Shown: piece by piece, positions 1 through 8,119 of the stretch
Position numbering within the stretch: position 1 is the first letter of the stretch
Layout: each line of letters starts with the position of its first letter
Origin: UBA11986 sp031402435
GTDB taxonomy: Bacteria > Bacteroidota > Ignavibacteria > UBA10030 > UBA6906
Assembly (NCBI GenBank): GCA_031402435.1
Contig: JANNSJ010000027.1
Span: forward strand, 1-64,000
Reading direction: 5' to 3'
DNA length: 64,000 nucleotides
Notes under the pieces: generated by a model
Told to the model about the DNA's origin: nothing
What the model saw: the letters and a program-made list of their open reading frames with translations, nothing else
Databases searched by the model: none
Translations under genes and position numbers: made by a program

Positions 1-962
1 AGCACGCGCTTGATGTCGTTCTGGACCAGGGCGATGGAGGCGGCCAGGATGGCGGTGAATGCACCCACCACCATGACGATCATGGAGGTGTGCGGGGTGA
101 GTTGGAATAGCGCGTTGGAGCGGGCCACCATGTAGACGCCCGCGGTGACCATGGTGGCGGCGTGGATGAGGGCGGAGACCGGCGTGGGACCTTCCATCGC
201 GTCGGGCAGCCAGACGTAGAGCGGGAATTGCGCGGACTTGCCGGTGGCTCCGACGAACAACAGCAGCGCCATAACGCTGAGGACGCCGAATCCAGCCGTC
301 TCGGCGGCGAATTTGCCGCTGTGCAGGATATGGTTGACGTCGAGGAAGCGGACCGAGCCGAGCACGCTGAGCATGAGCAGCATCGCGAGGATGAAGCCGG
401 CGTCACCGATACGGTTGACGATGAATGCCTTCTTCGCGGCATCACCCGTCGTTCCCTTTTCGAACTTCCTATCGTACCAGAAACCAATCAGCAGGAACGA
501 ACATAGACCGACTCCCTCCCATCCGAGAAACATCAGCAGGAAGTTGTCTGCAAGGATAAGGTTCAGCATTGCGAAGATGAAGAGGTTCAGGTACGCGAAG
601 AATCTCCAAAAGGCCGGGTCGCCGTGCATGTACCCAATGGAATACACATGAATCAAGAAACCGACGCCGGTAACGATCAGCATCATGAGGATCGACAACT
701 GGTCAACTTGGTAGGCAACAGCAACATTGAAATCGCCGGCAGTGATCCAGTTGAACAGGTGAACCACATGCGACCGTTCTTCAGCGGGACTGCCCAGAAG
801 TTCAAAGAACGTCGCCGCTGCGATGACGAACCCGATTCCGACAGTTGCTGCGCCAATAGTCCCAATGAGTGATTCGGACTTCAGCTTCCTGCCGAGCAAT
901 CCATTGATCAGGAATCCAACCAGCGGAAGAAATACTGCGTATGGGATATACTGGTGAGCCAT
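1..962 (-). CDS. nuoL: NADH-quinone oxidoreductase subunit L (5' part, 3' end off the window)
   Basis: Proton-pumping antiporter-like membrane subunit of respiratory complex I. Translating the minus strand from ATG at 962 gives MAHQYIPYAVFLPLVGFLI followed by a continuous hydrophobic, multi-helix reading frame. It contains segments characteristic of NuoL, such as YSIGYMHGDPAFWRFF, FLGWEGVGLCSFLLIGFW and FPLYVWLPDAMEGPTPVSALIHAA. The frame stays open to base 1, so about 320 of roughly 600 expected residues are present. It follows nuoK after 11 bases, the usual JKL order. The start is chosen because it is the first ATG after nuoK in the correct frame. Confidence 0.97.
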   Translation of the reverse strand, partial: MAHQYIPYAVFLPLVGFLINGLLGRKLKSESLIGTIGAATVGIGFVIAAATFFELLGSPAEERSHVVHLFNWITAGDFNVAVAYQVDQLSILMMLIVTGVGFLIHVYSIGYMHGDPAFWRFFAYLNLFIFAMLNLILADNFLLMFLGWEGVGLCSFLLIGFWYDRKFEKGTTGDAAKKAFIVNRIGDAGFILAMLLMLSVLGSVRFLDVNHILHSGKFAAETAGFGVLSVMALLLFVGATGKSAQFPLYVWLPDAMEGPTPVSALIHAATMVTAGVYMVARSNALFQLTPHTSMIVMVVGAFTAILAASIALVQNDIKRV

Positions 963-973
963 GGACTGGATTG

Positions 974-1273
974 CTACCACTTCAGGATATTGATTTCGTC
1001 AATGTTGACTGTTTGCTTGTTCCGGAACAATGAAATCACGATTGCCAGGCCAACGGCCGCTTCCGCCGCCGCAACAGCCATGACAAAGAAAACAAGCGCT
1101 TGCCCGGTAATGTCGCCGAGATATGACGAGAAGGCAATCAACGTGAGGTTCACGGAGTTGAGCATCAACTCGATACACATGAACACAACAATGGCATTGC
1201 GGCGCAACAACACACCGGCAACACCAATCGAAAAAAGGATTGCACTGAGTCCGAGATATGCAGAAAGCGACAT
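974..1273 (-). CDS. nuoK: NADH-quinone oxidoreductase subunit K
   Basis: Small three-helix membrane subunit of complex I involved in proton translocation. The 99-residue length is normal for the family. The two membrane glutamates known to be important in NuoK are visible in CIELMLNSVNL (near residue 36) and AAAEAAVGLA (near residue 70). It sits 6 bases after nuoJ and 11 bases before nuoL, so the three are clearly one operon. No anomaly was seen. Confidence 0.97.
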   Translation of the reverse strand: MSLSAYLGLSAILFSIGVAGVLLRRNAIVVFMCIELMLNSVNLTLIAFSSYLGDITGQALVFFVMAVAAAEAAVGLAIVISLFRNKQTVNIDEINILKW

Positions 1274-1279
1274 AGGAAT

Positions 1280-1786
1280 CTATCGGGTACGTTTCTTTGC
1301 CAGTACTACCGCGCCGACAATCGCGGCGAGAAGCAGCAATGACGTGACTTCAAATGGGAGTACGAACTTCGTGAACAAGGCGGTCCCCATGGATTCAATG
1401 GTGCCGAGTTGCTCTGCATGTGGCGACATCAACACTGGATTCGCATTTGTCGCGAAGATGTACAACATCTCAAGAAGAAATCCGGTTACCAGCACAATGC
1501 CGACAATCTTCTTCACGTCAAACTTCTCCGTCATTTTCCGCTCATCGCCAAGGTTCAGCAACATGATCACGAATACCACAAGCACCATGATCGCCCCGGT
1601 ATAGACCACAACCTGCAAGACGGCAAGCAACTGGGCTTTGAGGAACAAATACAACAGGGCGATGCAGAAGAAATTGGCAATTAGTGAGATGGCACTCATA
1701 ACAGGGTTACGCTGCAGAACCACCAGCAAGGCGGAGGCAATTGCACAGGAGGCAACGATAAAGAAGAAAACGGACTCTAAACTCAC
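1280..1786 (-). CDS. nuoJ: NADH-quinone oxidoreductase subunit J
   Basis: Membrane subunit of complex I, 168 residues, with about five hydrophobic helices. The segment VVVYTGAIMVLVVFVIMLLNL is the typical NuoJ signature, containing the VYxGAIMVLFxFVIMLL pattern. Only J, K and L are seen here. The next gene upstream (at 1869) is an unrelated outer-membrane protein on the same strand. Either the rest of the nuo genes are elsewhere, or this is a split cluster whose later genes (such as nuoM and nuoN) lie beyond base 1. Confidence 0.96.
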   Translation of the reverse strand: MSLESVFFFIVASCAIASALLVVLQRNPVMSAISLIANFFCIALLYLFLKAQLLAVLQVVVYTGAIMVLVVFVIMLLNLGDERKMTEKFDVKKIVGIVLVTGFLLEMLYIFATNANPVLMSPHAEQLGTIESMGTALFTKFVLPFEVTSLLLLAAIVGAVVLAKKRTR

Positions 1787-1868
1787 GGCAAGAATCAGGT
1801 TATCAGCGATGGCTCAAGAAAAACTCGTACAAAGATAGCACAAAGATGGGAGAGAATCAAAGATTGCG

Positions 1869-2369
1869 CTAGTAGAAATAGTAATGAAACCCGACCTGCG
1901 GTAACGGCAGCACGTTTCCATCGGAAAAGATGGTGAACATGAGTTCGATGGTCGTATGGATGCCGGGCGTGACTGCAAACTCACCGCCGATTCCAAGTCC
2001 AACACGCGTCGGCGCTTTCATCTCGTTCGCATCTTTGCCGGAGTAGTAGTAGCCGAAACCACCGGCAACAAAGAAGCGATTCGTTTGTCCACGGGCGAGA
2101 TCAAACTGGACCTCAGCGCCGATATCATATGCGAGCTTTTCGTCCACCTTGATAATCCCTCCCGTCACCATATAGCTCAATTGTGATGGAAGATGATGTC
2201 GAAAACTCAGTCCGAGTCCAGTTGCAGGTCCTCCCCATAGACCGAGTCCGAACACATTCTCACGCAAGCCGGGCTCCTGGCCTTTTTCAGGAAGAACGAC
2301 TTGGGCGTTGGCTGTAGTGAAGGTAACAAACAAGAAGAGAACAAACGTCAATCCATATTTCAAACTCAT
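1869..2369 (-). CDS. putative small outer-membrane beta-barrel protein
   Basis: 166 residues starting with a clear signal peptide, with cleavage probably after TTANAQ near residue 22. The mature part alternates glycine- and aromatic-rich strands (GLGLSFRHHLPSQLSYMVTGG, FFVAGGFGYYYSG, VGLGIGGEFAVTPG) and ends QVGFHYYFY. A C-terminal aromatic is typical of outer-membrane barrels. I cannot assign a specific function. It lies 36 bases downstream of the ABC permease on the same strand and may be cotranscribed with it. Confidence 0.7.
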   Translation of the reverse strand: MSLKYGLTFVLFLFVTFTTANAQVVLPEKGQEPGLRENVFGLGLWGGPATGLGLSFRHHLPSQLSYMVTGGIIKVDEKLAYDIGAEVQFDLARGQTNRFFVAGGFGYYYSGKDANEMKAPTRVGLGIGGEFAVTPGIHTTIELMFTIFSDGNVLPLPQVGFHYYFY

Positions 2370-2405
2370 ATATTCAAACCCTTTCTGAAAAAGAAGAAAT
2401 CCACA

Positions 2406-3653
2406 TTATCCATTCTTTGCCCATGCCAGGATTTCCTTCATGCTCGGCCTCTTTCCTGTTGAGAGAATCGCAATTCTGAAAATTCTTCCTGCCGCAACCA
2501 TGGCGAAGTACGTTGACACGATCATGATAATGATGGTGATGATGATTTCCCACGCCGAAGGAATCTGAATCGGAATTCTCAGCGTCATCATGGTTGGCGT
2601 GAGGAGCGGGATATACGTCAGCACTTTGATCCACGTTGCGCCCGGGTTTTGAATTGCCGGAAGTGCAAGCGCAACCGGCAGCACGACAACAAGAATAAGG
2701 TAGCTGGTAATCTGTTGCGCCTCCTGCTCGGTACTCAGCGGTGAACCAACGCCGATGAAAATCGCCGAATAAAATAAATATCCGAGAATGAAATAGATCA
2801 TCAACAGCAATGCATGCGTTAGAGGAATCATCGCCACACTGAATTGCAGCGAGAGCGCAAGTCCAATCACTCCCCAAAACCCGATCTGCGTAAAACCGAG
2901 CCCGCTCAAACCGAGAACCTTTCCGATCATCAAGTCCGTGGGAGAAACAGACGACACGAGAATCTCAACAATGCGATTGGACTTTTCTTCAATCACGCTT
3001 CGCACAAGAAGCTGTCCAGATGTCAGGATAAGAAAGAAGAGCATCATCAGGAAGACATACGCGGAAAAGAACACCGACATGAAGTCGCCTTTTTCCGTCT
3101 CTCCCGATTTCGAGAGCTTCATGGTTTTGACTTCGAGCGGCACTTTGAGTTGGGTCAGCAGCATGGGGTCGAGACCGAGACGCGTGAGTTTCCGTTCGGT
3201 GATGATTGCCCTCAGCGTTTCCTCGATCCGGTTCGATACCCGGAAATCACCAACGTGCTTCGAGCGATACTCGACAAGGCTGTCCGTACTCGCATCTGCG
3301 CCGATGATGCAGTATCCCTCCATCTCGTCATTCATCACCTTCCCGGTCCCAGTTTGGATCGCTTCATCCAACTGGATGCTCCTCCCTATGGCAATAGTCT
3401 GAACAAGGTAGTTTGGCTGACCGTTCGGGAGTTTGAATTTTTGCAGACGCTCTGCAAGCGGCGAGAGGTATTCACCACTCACGTCAATCACGCCGATCAC
3501 CTTCGTTTCCTCGTCCGCTGTTGTTGCAAGCACACCCGGAAGAATCCCCATGCCGATCATGAAGAGTGGCGTAACGAACAGTCCGATCAGGAACGCCTTG
3601 CTCTTGACCTTTTCGAGATACTCCCACTTGGCAACAATGAAGGCTTTGTTCAT
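2406..3653 (-). CDS. ABC transporter permease, NatB/ABC-2 type
   Basis: Membrane subunit of an ABC exporter, 415 residues. It has one N-terminal helix (about residues 20-45), a large extracytoplasmic region, and five to six helices in the C-terminal half. This is the topology of NatB-like ABC-2 permeases. The segment GQLLVRSVIEEKSNRIVEILVSSVSP is the family hallmark (EEKxxRtxEiLLsSp). Its start overlaps the end of the ATPase gene by 4 nt, so the two subunits are probably translationally coupled. The substrate is unknown; sodium export is known for some relatives but cannot be inferred here. Confidence 0.92.
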   Translation of the reverse strand: MNKAFIVAKWEYLEKVKSKAFLIGLFVTPLFMIGMGILPGVLATTADEETKVIGVIDVSGEYLSPLAERLQKFKLPNGQPNYLVQTIAIGRSIQLDEAIQTGTGKVMNDEMEGYCIIGADASTDSLVEYRSKHVGDFRVSNRIEETLRAIITERKLTRLGLDPMLLTQLKVPLEVKTMKLSKSGETEKGDFMSVFFSAYVFLMMLFFLILTSGQLLVRSVIEEKSNRIVEILVSSVSPTDLMIGKVLGLSGLGFTQIGFWGVIGLALSLQFSVAMIPLTHALLLMIYFILGYLFYSAIFIGVGSPLSTEQEAQQITSYLILVVVLPVALALPAIQNPGATWIKVLTYIPLLTPTMMTLRIPIQIPSAWEIIITIIIMIVSTYFAMVAAGRIFRIAILSTGKRPSMKEILAWAKNG

Positions 3654-4606
3654 GCCTGTGTTGTCCCTCCGAGCGTGGGACTGATCGTGCGAAGAGCGTC
3701 GTCCTTGACGCCGCCATCCGCACCGCCAACAATCTGAATGAAAATGGAATTGAGAGACGGTTCAAGTACTTCAAACTTCCGGATGTCGATGCGGCCGATG
3801 ACGTATGAGAGAATTGCCTGTGGCACGACGCCGTCTTCCAGTTCAAGCTCGGCGGAGTTCTGAAACACGTTCGACCGGCGAACACCGGGCAGCATCGGCA
3901 GGAATGCTCCATCGCCGTCGTATTCAACAAGGACGGAGTTCTTCCCGTATCGCTTCTTCACATCATGGACACTCCCGCTTAGTACGACGCGGCCTCGGTT
4001 GATCAAGCAGAGCGTGTCGCTGAGTTTCTCCGCCTGATCCATCTGGTGCGTTGAAAAGATGATGGCTTTCCCGCGCTGCTTCAGTTCAAGAAAGGCATCC
4101 TTGAAGAGAATCTGGTTGACGGGATCAAGACCCGAGAACGGCTCATCGAGAACGATGAGGAGCGGATCGTGGAGGATGGATGTGATGAACTGGACTTTCT
4201 GTTGGTTACCCTTGGAGAGCTCCTCGACCTTCTTATCCTTGTAGTCGAGAAGATTGAAGCGCTGCAGCCACTTGTATGCTTCTGCTTTGGCGAGACCGGC
4301 GTCCATGCCGCGTAACTGTGCGAAGTACAGAATCGTATCCCACAGCTTGCTCTTGCGATAGAGGCCACGCTCCTCGGGAAGGTAACCAACCTGGTCACGG
4401 ATGGCAGGCGAGAACTTCCGTCCATCGTACGTGATCTCTCCCCCATCAGGTTGAAGGATATTGAGAATCATCCGGATGGATGTCGTCTTCCCTGCTCCAT
4501 TCGGACCGAGCAGTCCGAGAATCTCGCCCCGCTGCACTTCGAACGAGACGCCGTCAACGGCGCGGATGGAGGTGAAATCTTTTCGGAGGTTGGAGGCTTT
4601 CAGCAT
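3650..4606 (-). CDS. ABC transporter ATP-binding protein, NatA-like
   Basis: ATPase subunit partnering the permease at 2406-3653. Walker A is GPNGAGKTT (residues 34-42), the ABC signature is LSKGNQQK (130-137) and Walker B is LLIVLDEPFSGLDP (149-162). An H-loop STHQMDQAEKL follows. The roughly 80-residue tail after the nucleotide-binding domain matches the extra C-terminal domain of NatA-type ATPases (DUF4162-like). The 318-residue length is normal. The substrate is not identifiable from sequence. Confidence 0.94.
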   Translation of the reverse strand: MLKASNLRKDFTSIRAVDGVSFEVQRGEILGLLGPNGAGKTTSIRMILNILQPDGGEITYDGRKFSPAIRDQVGYLPEERGLYRKSKLWDTILYFAQLRGMDAGLAKAEAYKWLQRFNLLDYKDKKVEELSKGNQQKVQFITSILHDPLLIVLDEPFSGLDPVNQILFKDAFLELKQRGKAIIFSTHQMDQAEKLSDTLCLINRGRVVLSGSVHDVKKRYGKNSVLVEYDGDGAFLPMLPGVRRSNVFQNSAELELEDGVVPQAILSYVIGRIDIRKFEVLEPSLNSIFIQIVGGADGGVKDDALRTISPTLGGTTQA

Positions 4607-4628
4607 CGACTACAGCCTGTCATCAGAA

Positions 4629-5047
4629 TCACTCATCAAACTTAGTTCCGCACTTTGGGCATACGGTTGCATTCGCCGAGACCTTCGTATTGCATTCACT
4701 ACACTCTAGAGCCTCATCGCTTTCCTTTGTCTCCGATATGGCATCCGTCACAGTCGTAACACTCGTCTCAGAAATGGTTCCCGCAAAGGGAGACCATTTA
4801 GTTTCTTAAGGAGTCTTATGATTTCTCCTCCTGCTTGGAACAAAATCCAAGCAATTATACCTTGCGCCAAAGCTCCGATCCCAATCGCAATAAGCAAAAT
4901 TGAAAGCCCTGTTTTCTGGTATGCATCCGTTTGAGAAAGAACTATGCAAGCTATTAGTGCTAGCACTGAGACAAAAAGGTACAAGCCACCGACACCGTCC
5001 AGTTTACTCTCAATGCCTCCACTGCGAACTTCATTATTCTCAGGCAT
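4629..5047 (-). pseudogene. two-helix membrane protein with C-terminal zinc ribbon, interrupted by a frameshift
   Basis: The ATG at 5047 opens a 99-codon frame with two hydrophobic helices (about residues 22-41 and 47-70) ending GGEIIRLLKKLNGLP and then a non-homologous-looking REPFLRRVLRL. In another frame, from about 4790 to the TGA at 4629, an uninterrupted stretch reads FAGTISETS... and ends in a zinc ribbon, CSECNTKVSANATVCPKCG. One extra C in the CCC run near 4786-4791 would join the frames as NGLPFAGTISE, giving a 139-residue protein. A two-helix protein with a short-spaced zinc ribbon makes sense as one gene. The single-base loss could be a real mutation or a homopolymer sequencing error. 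The function is unknown. Confidence 0.75.
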
Positions 5048-5110
5048 AAGACGGGCCCTTCTATCGTTGCTTTATCGTTAATCTGTCATTCAGCCATTCG
5101 ACATATTGAT

Positions 5111-5650
5111 CTATCCGGCTGAATAGAAGTCACTAAAGTAATTATTGGCTGTTCCATCCGGAAAATACTCTTGATATACTTGCTTGAGGGCATCAATCAG
5201 CTTTGAACAGGAATCTACAAGTTCTGGCGCCGATAAATTGATAAAGGCGGCAGTGGGGTCGCCGCTTGATTTCAGGTCTTTATGATCAACGTATTTGTTT
5301 CTCATATTTTCAAGGCCAGATTTCCTGTAATCTGAAAAAACACTATCCAATTTCGATCGGAAAGATGCTTTGGTGACGTCAGAAAGTCCTTCTGCCAACT
5401 TGTGAAACGAAATCTCTTCCTTTGTGGGATCAGGTGGAATATTTCTCAAGAGTGAAGCGAGACATGACACGGCCTCGAAAAAGTATAGGTTAGCATTTAC
5501 AATAGTTAGATTGACTAACGGAAGGTTGAAATAATCATTTTTAGAATATGCGTCAGCAGGCATGTTCTTACGAAATGCTGAATAAAGACGCTTATGACTG
5601 TCAAGGAAAAAATCGGCGCGGAATAAGAGGTCCAGCACTATGTCAGACAT
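5111..5650 (-). CDS. HEPN-like (AbiU2-like) uncharacterised protein
   Basis: 179 residues, predicted all-helical, with no signal peptide or membrane segment. The segment GLENMRNKYVDHKD contains R117-x5-H123, matching the RX4-6H motif of HEPN ribonuclease/nucleotidyltransferase-partner domains, in a context resembling AbiU2-type HEPN proteins (RNKyvaH). Base composition is noticeably more AT-rich than asnS and the ABC genes, suggesting acquired DNA. No adjacent nucleotidyltransferase or MNT gene is present, so it is not an evident HEPN/MNT toxin-antitoxin pair. The HEPN assignment rests on one motif and overall character. A role in RNA cleavage or phage defence is inference. Confidence 0.6.
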   Translation of the reverse strand: MSDIVLDLLFRADFFLDSHKRLYSAFRKNMPADAYSKNDYFNLPLVNLTIVNANLYFFEAVSCLASLLRNIPPDPTKEEISFHKLAEGLSDVTKASFRSKLDSVFSDYRKSGLENMRNKYVDHKDLKSSGDPTAAFINLSAPELVDSCSKLIDALKQVYQEYFPDGTANNYFSDFYSAG

Positions 5651-5742
5651 GTGAATCTTTCATAATCAATAAGAGGCCCGCTTTCCATAACACTGGATAG
5701 ACGAAGCAAACATGTCTATACAACCTATTAGCCGTAAAAAAC

Positions 5743-7038
5743 TCACGGCGTCAACCGGTAAATCATTCTCGGGAAAGGAATCGTCTCGCGTACGTGGTCA
5801 AGTCCGCAGATCCAGGACACTGTTCGCTCGACGCCAAGTCCGAAGCCTGAGTGCGGCACCGAGCCGTACCTTCGCAAATCCAGGTACCACTCGAATGACT
5901 CCTGCGGCAGGTTCTCCTCCTTGATTCTATGAAGCAGCAGGTCGAGGTCATCTTCACGCTGGCTGCCGCCGATAATTTCTCCGTAGCCTTCAGGCGCAAG
6001 CACATCAACAGCGAGAGCAACCTTGGGATTCTGCGGGTCACGCTTCATGTAGAATGCCTTGATCGCTGCCGGATACCTGTGTACCATCACCGGTCGGTCA
6101 AACTGCTCGGAGATGATCGTCTCATCCGTTCCGCCAAGGTCATTCCCCCACTCAAAAGCGTTTCCCTTCTTGTGAAGAATCTCCACGGCGTCATCATACG
6201 AGATTCGCGGCAGCGGCTTCTTCACATTCTCAAGGAACTTCGTGTTACGTTCGAGCGTCTTCAACTCCGGCATTCTGTGTTTCAACACGGACTGCACAAT
6301 GTGTTCGAGAAACTCCTCGGCAAGTTCCATGTTGTCGTTCAGGTCATTGAACGCAACTTCCGGTTCAACCATCCAGAATTCAGTGAGGTGACGGCGTGTC
6401 TTCGACTTCTCCGCACGGAACGTCGGGCCGAACACGTACGTTTTGCCAAGAGCCATGGCTCCCGCCTCGCCGTACAACTGTCCGGATTGCGTGAGATATG
6501 CCATGCCCAGATCGAAGTACGGCGTCTCAAACAGCGTAGAGGTTCCTTCGCAGGCCGCGGGCGTAAAGATTGGCGCATCCATCAGCGTGAAGCCCCGGTT
6601 GTCAAAGAACTCCCGAATCGATTTGATGATCTGATGCCGAACGCGGAGAATTGCATGTTGCTTGCTTGAGCGCAGCCAGAGATGCCGGCGATCCATCAGA
6701 AAGTCTACTCCATGTTCCTTTGGAGTGATGGGATATTCCTTGGCAATGCTGATGATTTCAATGCCTGTCACGTCAAGTTCGTATCCTCCGGGCGCACGGT
6801 CTTCCTTGCGCACCTTGCCGGACATAGCAAATGACGATTCCTGCGTCAGTTCATCAAATCGGTTGAATATTTCCTCACTGACGGCCGCCTTGACGACAAC
6901 GCCCTGAACCAATCCGGTGCCATCCCTCATTACCGGAAACTTGATCTTGCCGCTGGATCGTTTGTTGTACAGCCAACCGCGAAGGGTTACTTCTTCACCA
7001 ACATGTTTGGACAGATCTTCGATGTATACGCGAGCCAT
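5743..7038 (-). CDS. asnS: asparagine--tRNA ligase
   Basis: Class IIb aminoacyl-tRNA synthetase charging tRNA-Asn. The N-terminal OB fold (VTLRGWLYNKRSSGKIKFPVMRDG) is followed by the class II core. Motif 2 is seen as FRAEKSKTRRHLTEFWMVEPE and motif 3 as GFGLGVERTVSWICGLDHVRETIPFPR. The 431 residues are the normal AsnRS length. TEFWMVEPE and the lack of the bacterial AspRS insertion domain favour AsnRS over AspRS. It appears monocistronic, with a 396-base upstream intergenic region containing REP-like hairpins. Confidence 0.96.
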   Translation of the reverse strand: MARVYIEDLSKHVGEEVTLRGWLYNKRSSGKIKFPVMRDGTGLVQGVVVKAAVSEEIFNRFDELTQESSFAMSGKVRKEDRAPGGYELDVTGIEIISIAKEYPITPKEHGVDFLMDRRHLWLRSSKQHAILRVRHQIIKSIREFFDNRGFTLMDAPIFTPAACEGTSTLFETPYFDLGMAYLTQSGQLYGEAGAMALGKTYVFGPTFRAEKSKTRRHLTEFWMVEPEVAFNDLNDNMELAEEFLEHIVQSVLKHRMPELKTLERNTKFLENVKKPLPRISYDDAVEILHKKGNAFEWGNDLGGTDETIISEQFDRPVMVHRYPAAIKAFYMKRDPQNPKVALAVDVLAPEGYGEIIGGSQREDDLDLLLHRIKEENLPQESFEWYLDLRRYGSVPHSGFGLGVERTVSWICGLDHVRETIPFPRMIYRLTP

Positions 7039-7434
7039 GAATGCCTTTCACGAATGAAATACGAAATGATGTGTCAATATAGGAAAGAATTGAGAGAGGG
7101 TCAAACGGATGAACCGTGGCTGTCTCGGTATACAAGTCCGCGTCAGGCTGAGCGAAGTCGAAGCCTGTCATGGAAGCTCATATCACCTTTCGACTCCGCT
7201 CAAGGTGACGGTTAAGCAAAGCGATCACGTAGTGTGGAGATACTCACCATGTAGCGGACGCTCCCCAATCAGACATCCACCTTCGGAGATGTTTGAGACT
7301 TCCGAGTCACATGCGCGAGAACGATTGTGCAAAGCTGAATCCGTTTGGAAGTTTTTCATGTTGGCATGCGTCTTGCTTTGTTGAAGGCACAGTCCACAAA
7401 CCACACAACACAATTTCAATACAAGGAGTTCAAA
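7039..7434. other. intergenic region between divergent asnS and a lipoprotein gene
   Basis: This 396-base region must carry both divergent promoters. It holds the inverted pair of REP-like hairpins at 7142-7207, annotated separately. No tRNA, no convincing ORF and no known riboswitch was recognised. A clear Shine-Dalgarno AAGGAG lies at about 7423-7428, serving the downstream lipoprotein. Short overlapping frames here have no signal sequence or recognisable motif. Confidence 0.6.
7142..7209. repeat. paired inverted REP-like hairpins (BIME-like)
   Basis: Hairpin 1 has stem CAGGCT (7144-7149) and AGCCTG (7162-7167) around the 12-nt loop GAGCGAAGTCGA. Hairpin 2 has stem CACCTT (7184-7189) and AAGGTG (7202-7207) around the 12-nt loop TCGACTCCGCTC. 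The two loops are reverse complements of each other except at one position, so the pair forms an inverted unit. Similar motifs around GAGCGAAGTCGA are, as I recall, common as dispersed intergenic repeats in many bacterial genomes. Only one such pair was noticed in this window. Confidence 0.65.
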
Positions 7435-8058
7435 ATGAAACCAGCACTCGTCATGTTTGCGGCAGCAGCCGCACTGATGTTGGTTGGATGCAATGACAAT
7501 CCTTCAAGTCCGGGTCAGGCAGCAGACCAGTCGATCTCTTCCCTTGCGAAGAGAACCGCTGGCAATCCTTCCATAGCGGATTCTCGTTCACGCCGCGGTC
7601 GCCGCGACAGCTTGAAAGTTGAAGGGTTGATTACAGCTGTGGATACAGTCGCAGGAACCGTGACCATCGGGGCGAGAGTGATCCAGACGGATTCATCCAC
7701 CAAGATCGAGCGTAATGACAGGCACGTCCGTCTCTCAGCGATCCAGGTTGGCGACAAGGGCGAGGCGCGTCTTGCAGCTTCCGGGATTGCTGTTAAACTT
7801 GAAGCAGAAGGTAATGGTGGTGGTGGTCACGGAGAGGGAGAAAATGAAATTGAAGGAACTGTGACGGCGGTGGACACGAGCGCAGGAACATTGACCATAG
7901 GAACAACGGTCGTCCCAACGAATGCGCAGACAAGAATCGAACGGAACCACTCAAACGTTCCCCTCTCTGCGATTCAAGTCGGCGACAGAGCCGAGGCCCG
8001 GATTCCGGAAGGGTCAACCTTCGCATCAAGAGTTGAAGCGGAATCTGAAAACCACTAA
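7435..8058 (+). CDS. lipoprotein with two DUF5666 repeats
   Basis: 207 residues beginning at the ATG preceded by AAGGAG with good spacing. An upstream in-frame ATG at 7345 lacks such a site and would bury the signal peptide. The N-terminus is a lipoprotein signal with lipobox LVGC (Cys near residue 19), so the protein is probably membrane-anchored. Two similar modules follow: VEGLITAVDTVAGTVTIGA...IQVGDKGEAR and IEGTVTAVDTSAGTLTIGT...IQVGDRAEAR. They match the DUF5666 small beta-barrel pattern and are joined by a Gly/His/Glu-rich linker. The function of DUF5666 is unknown. A bidirectional terminator follows. Confidence 0.8.
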   Translation: MKPALVMFAAAAALMLVGCNDNPSSPGQAADQSISSLAKRTAGNPSIADSRSRRGRRDSLKVEGLITAVDTVAGTVTIGARVIQTDSSTKIERNDRHVRLSAIQVGDKGEARLAASGIAVKLEAEGNGGGGHGEGENEIEGTVTAVDTSAGTLTIGTTVVPTNAQTRIERNHSNVPLSAIQVGDRAEARIPEGSTFASRVEAESENH

Positions 8059-8077
8059 CACAGGTAATTTTTCTTAA

Positions 8078-8118
8078 AACAACCCGGGCGCTTCCTTTAT
8101 CGGAGCGCCCGGATTGTT
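8078..8118. terminator. bidirectional intrinsic terminator between convergent genes
   Basis: The arms AACAACCCGGGCGCT (8078-8092) and AGCGCCCGGATTGTT (8104-8118) pair over 15 positions with one mismatch around an 11-base loop. A/T-rich runs flank both sides. It sits exactly between the plus-strand lipoprotein gene (ending 8058) and the minus-strand gene ending at 8120, so it can serve both. Confidence 0.85.
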
Positions 8119-8119
8119 T

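Noticed and set aside
2844..3737. Long plus-strand frame (297 codons) opposite the ABC permease
   Set aside because: It lies antisense to a permease and ATPase with clear family motifs, has no signal or domain, and is His/Arg-rich as expected of a shadow frame.
4629..5047. Programmed ribosomal frameshift at the membrane/zinc-ribbon junction
   Set aside because: The short CCC TTT run is not a classical slippery heptamer. No stimulatory hairpin or internal Shine-Dalgarno was seen, so a one-base loss or read error is simpler.
5929..6669. Plus-strand 246-codon frame inside asnS
   Set aside because: Antisense to a well-supported synthetase; the composition is that of a reverse-strand shadow.
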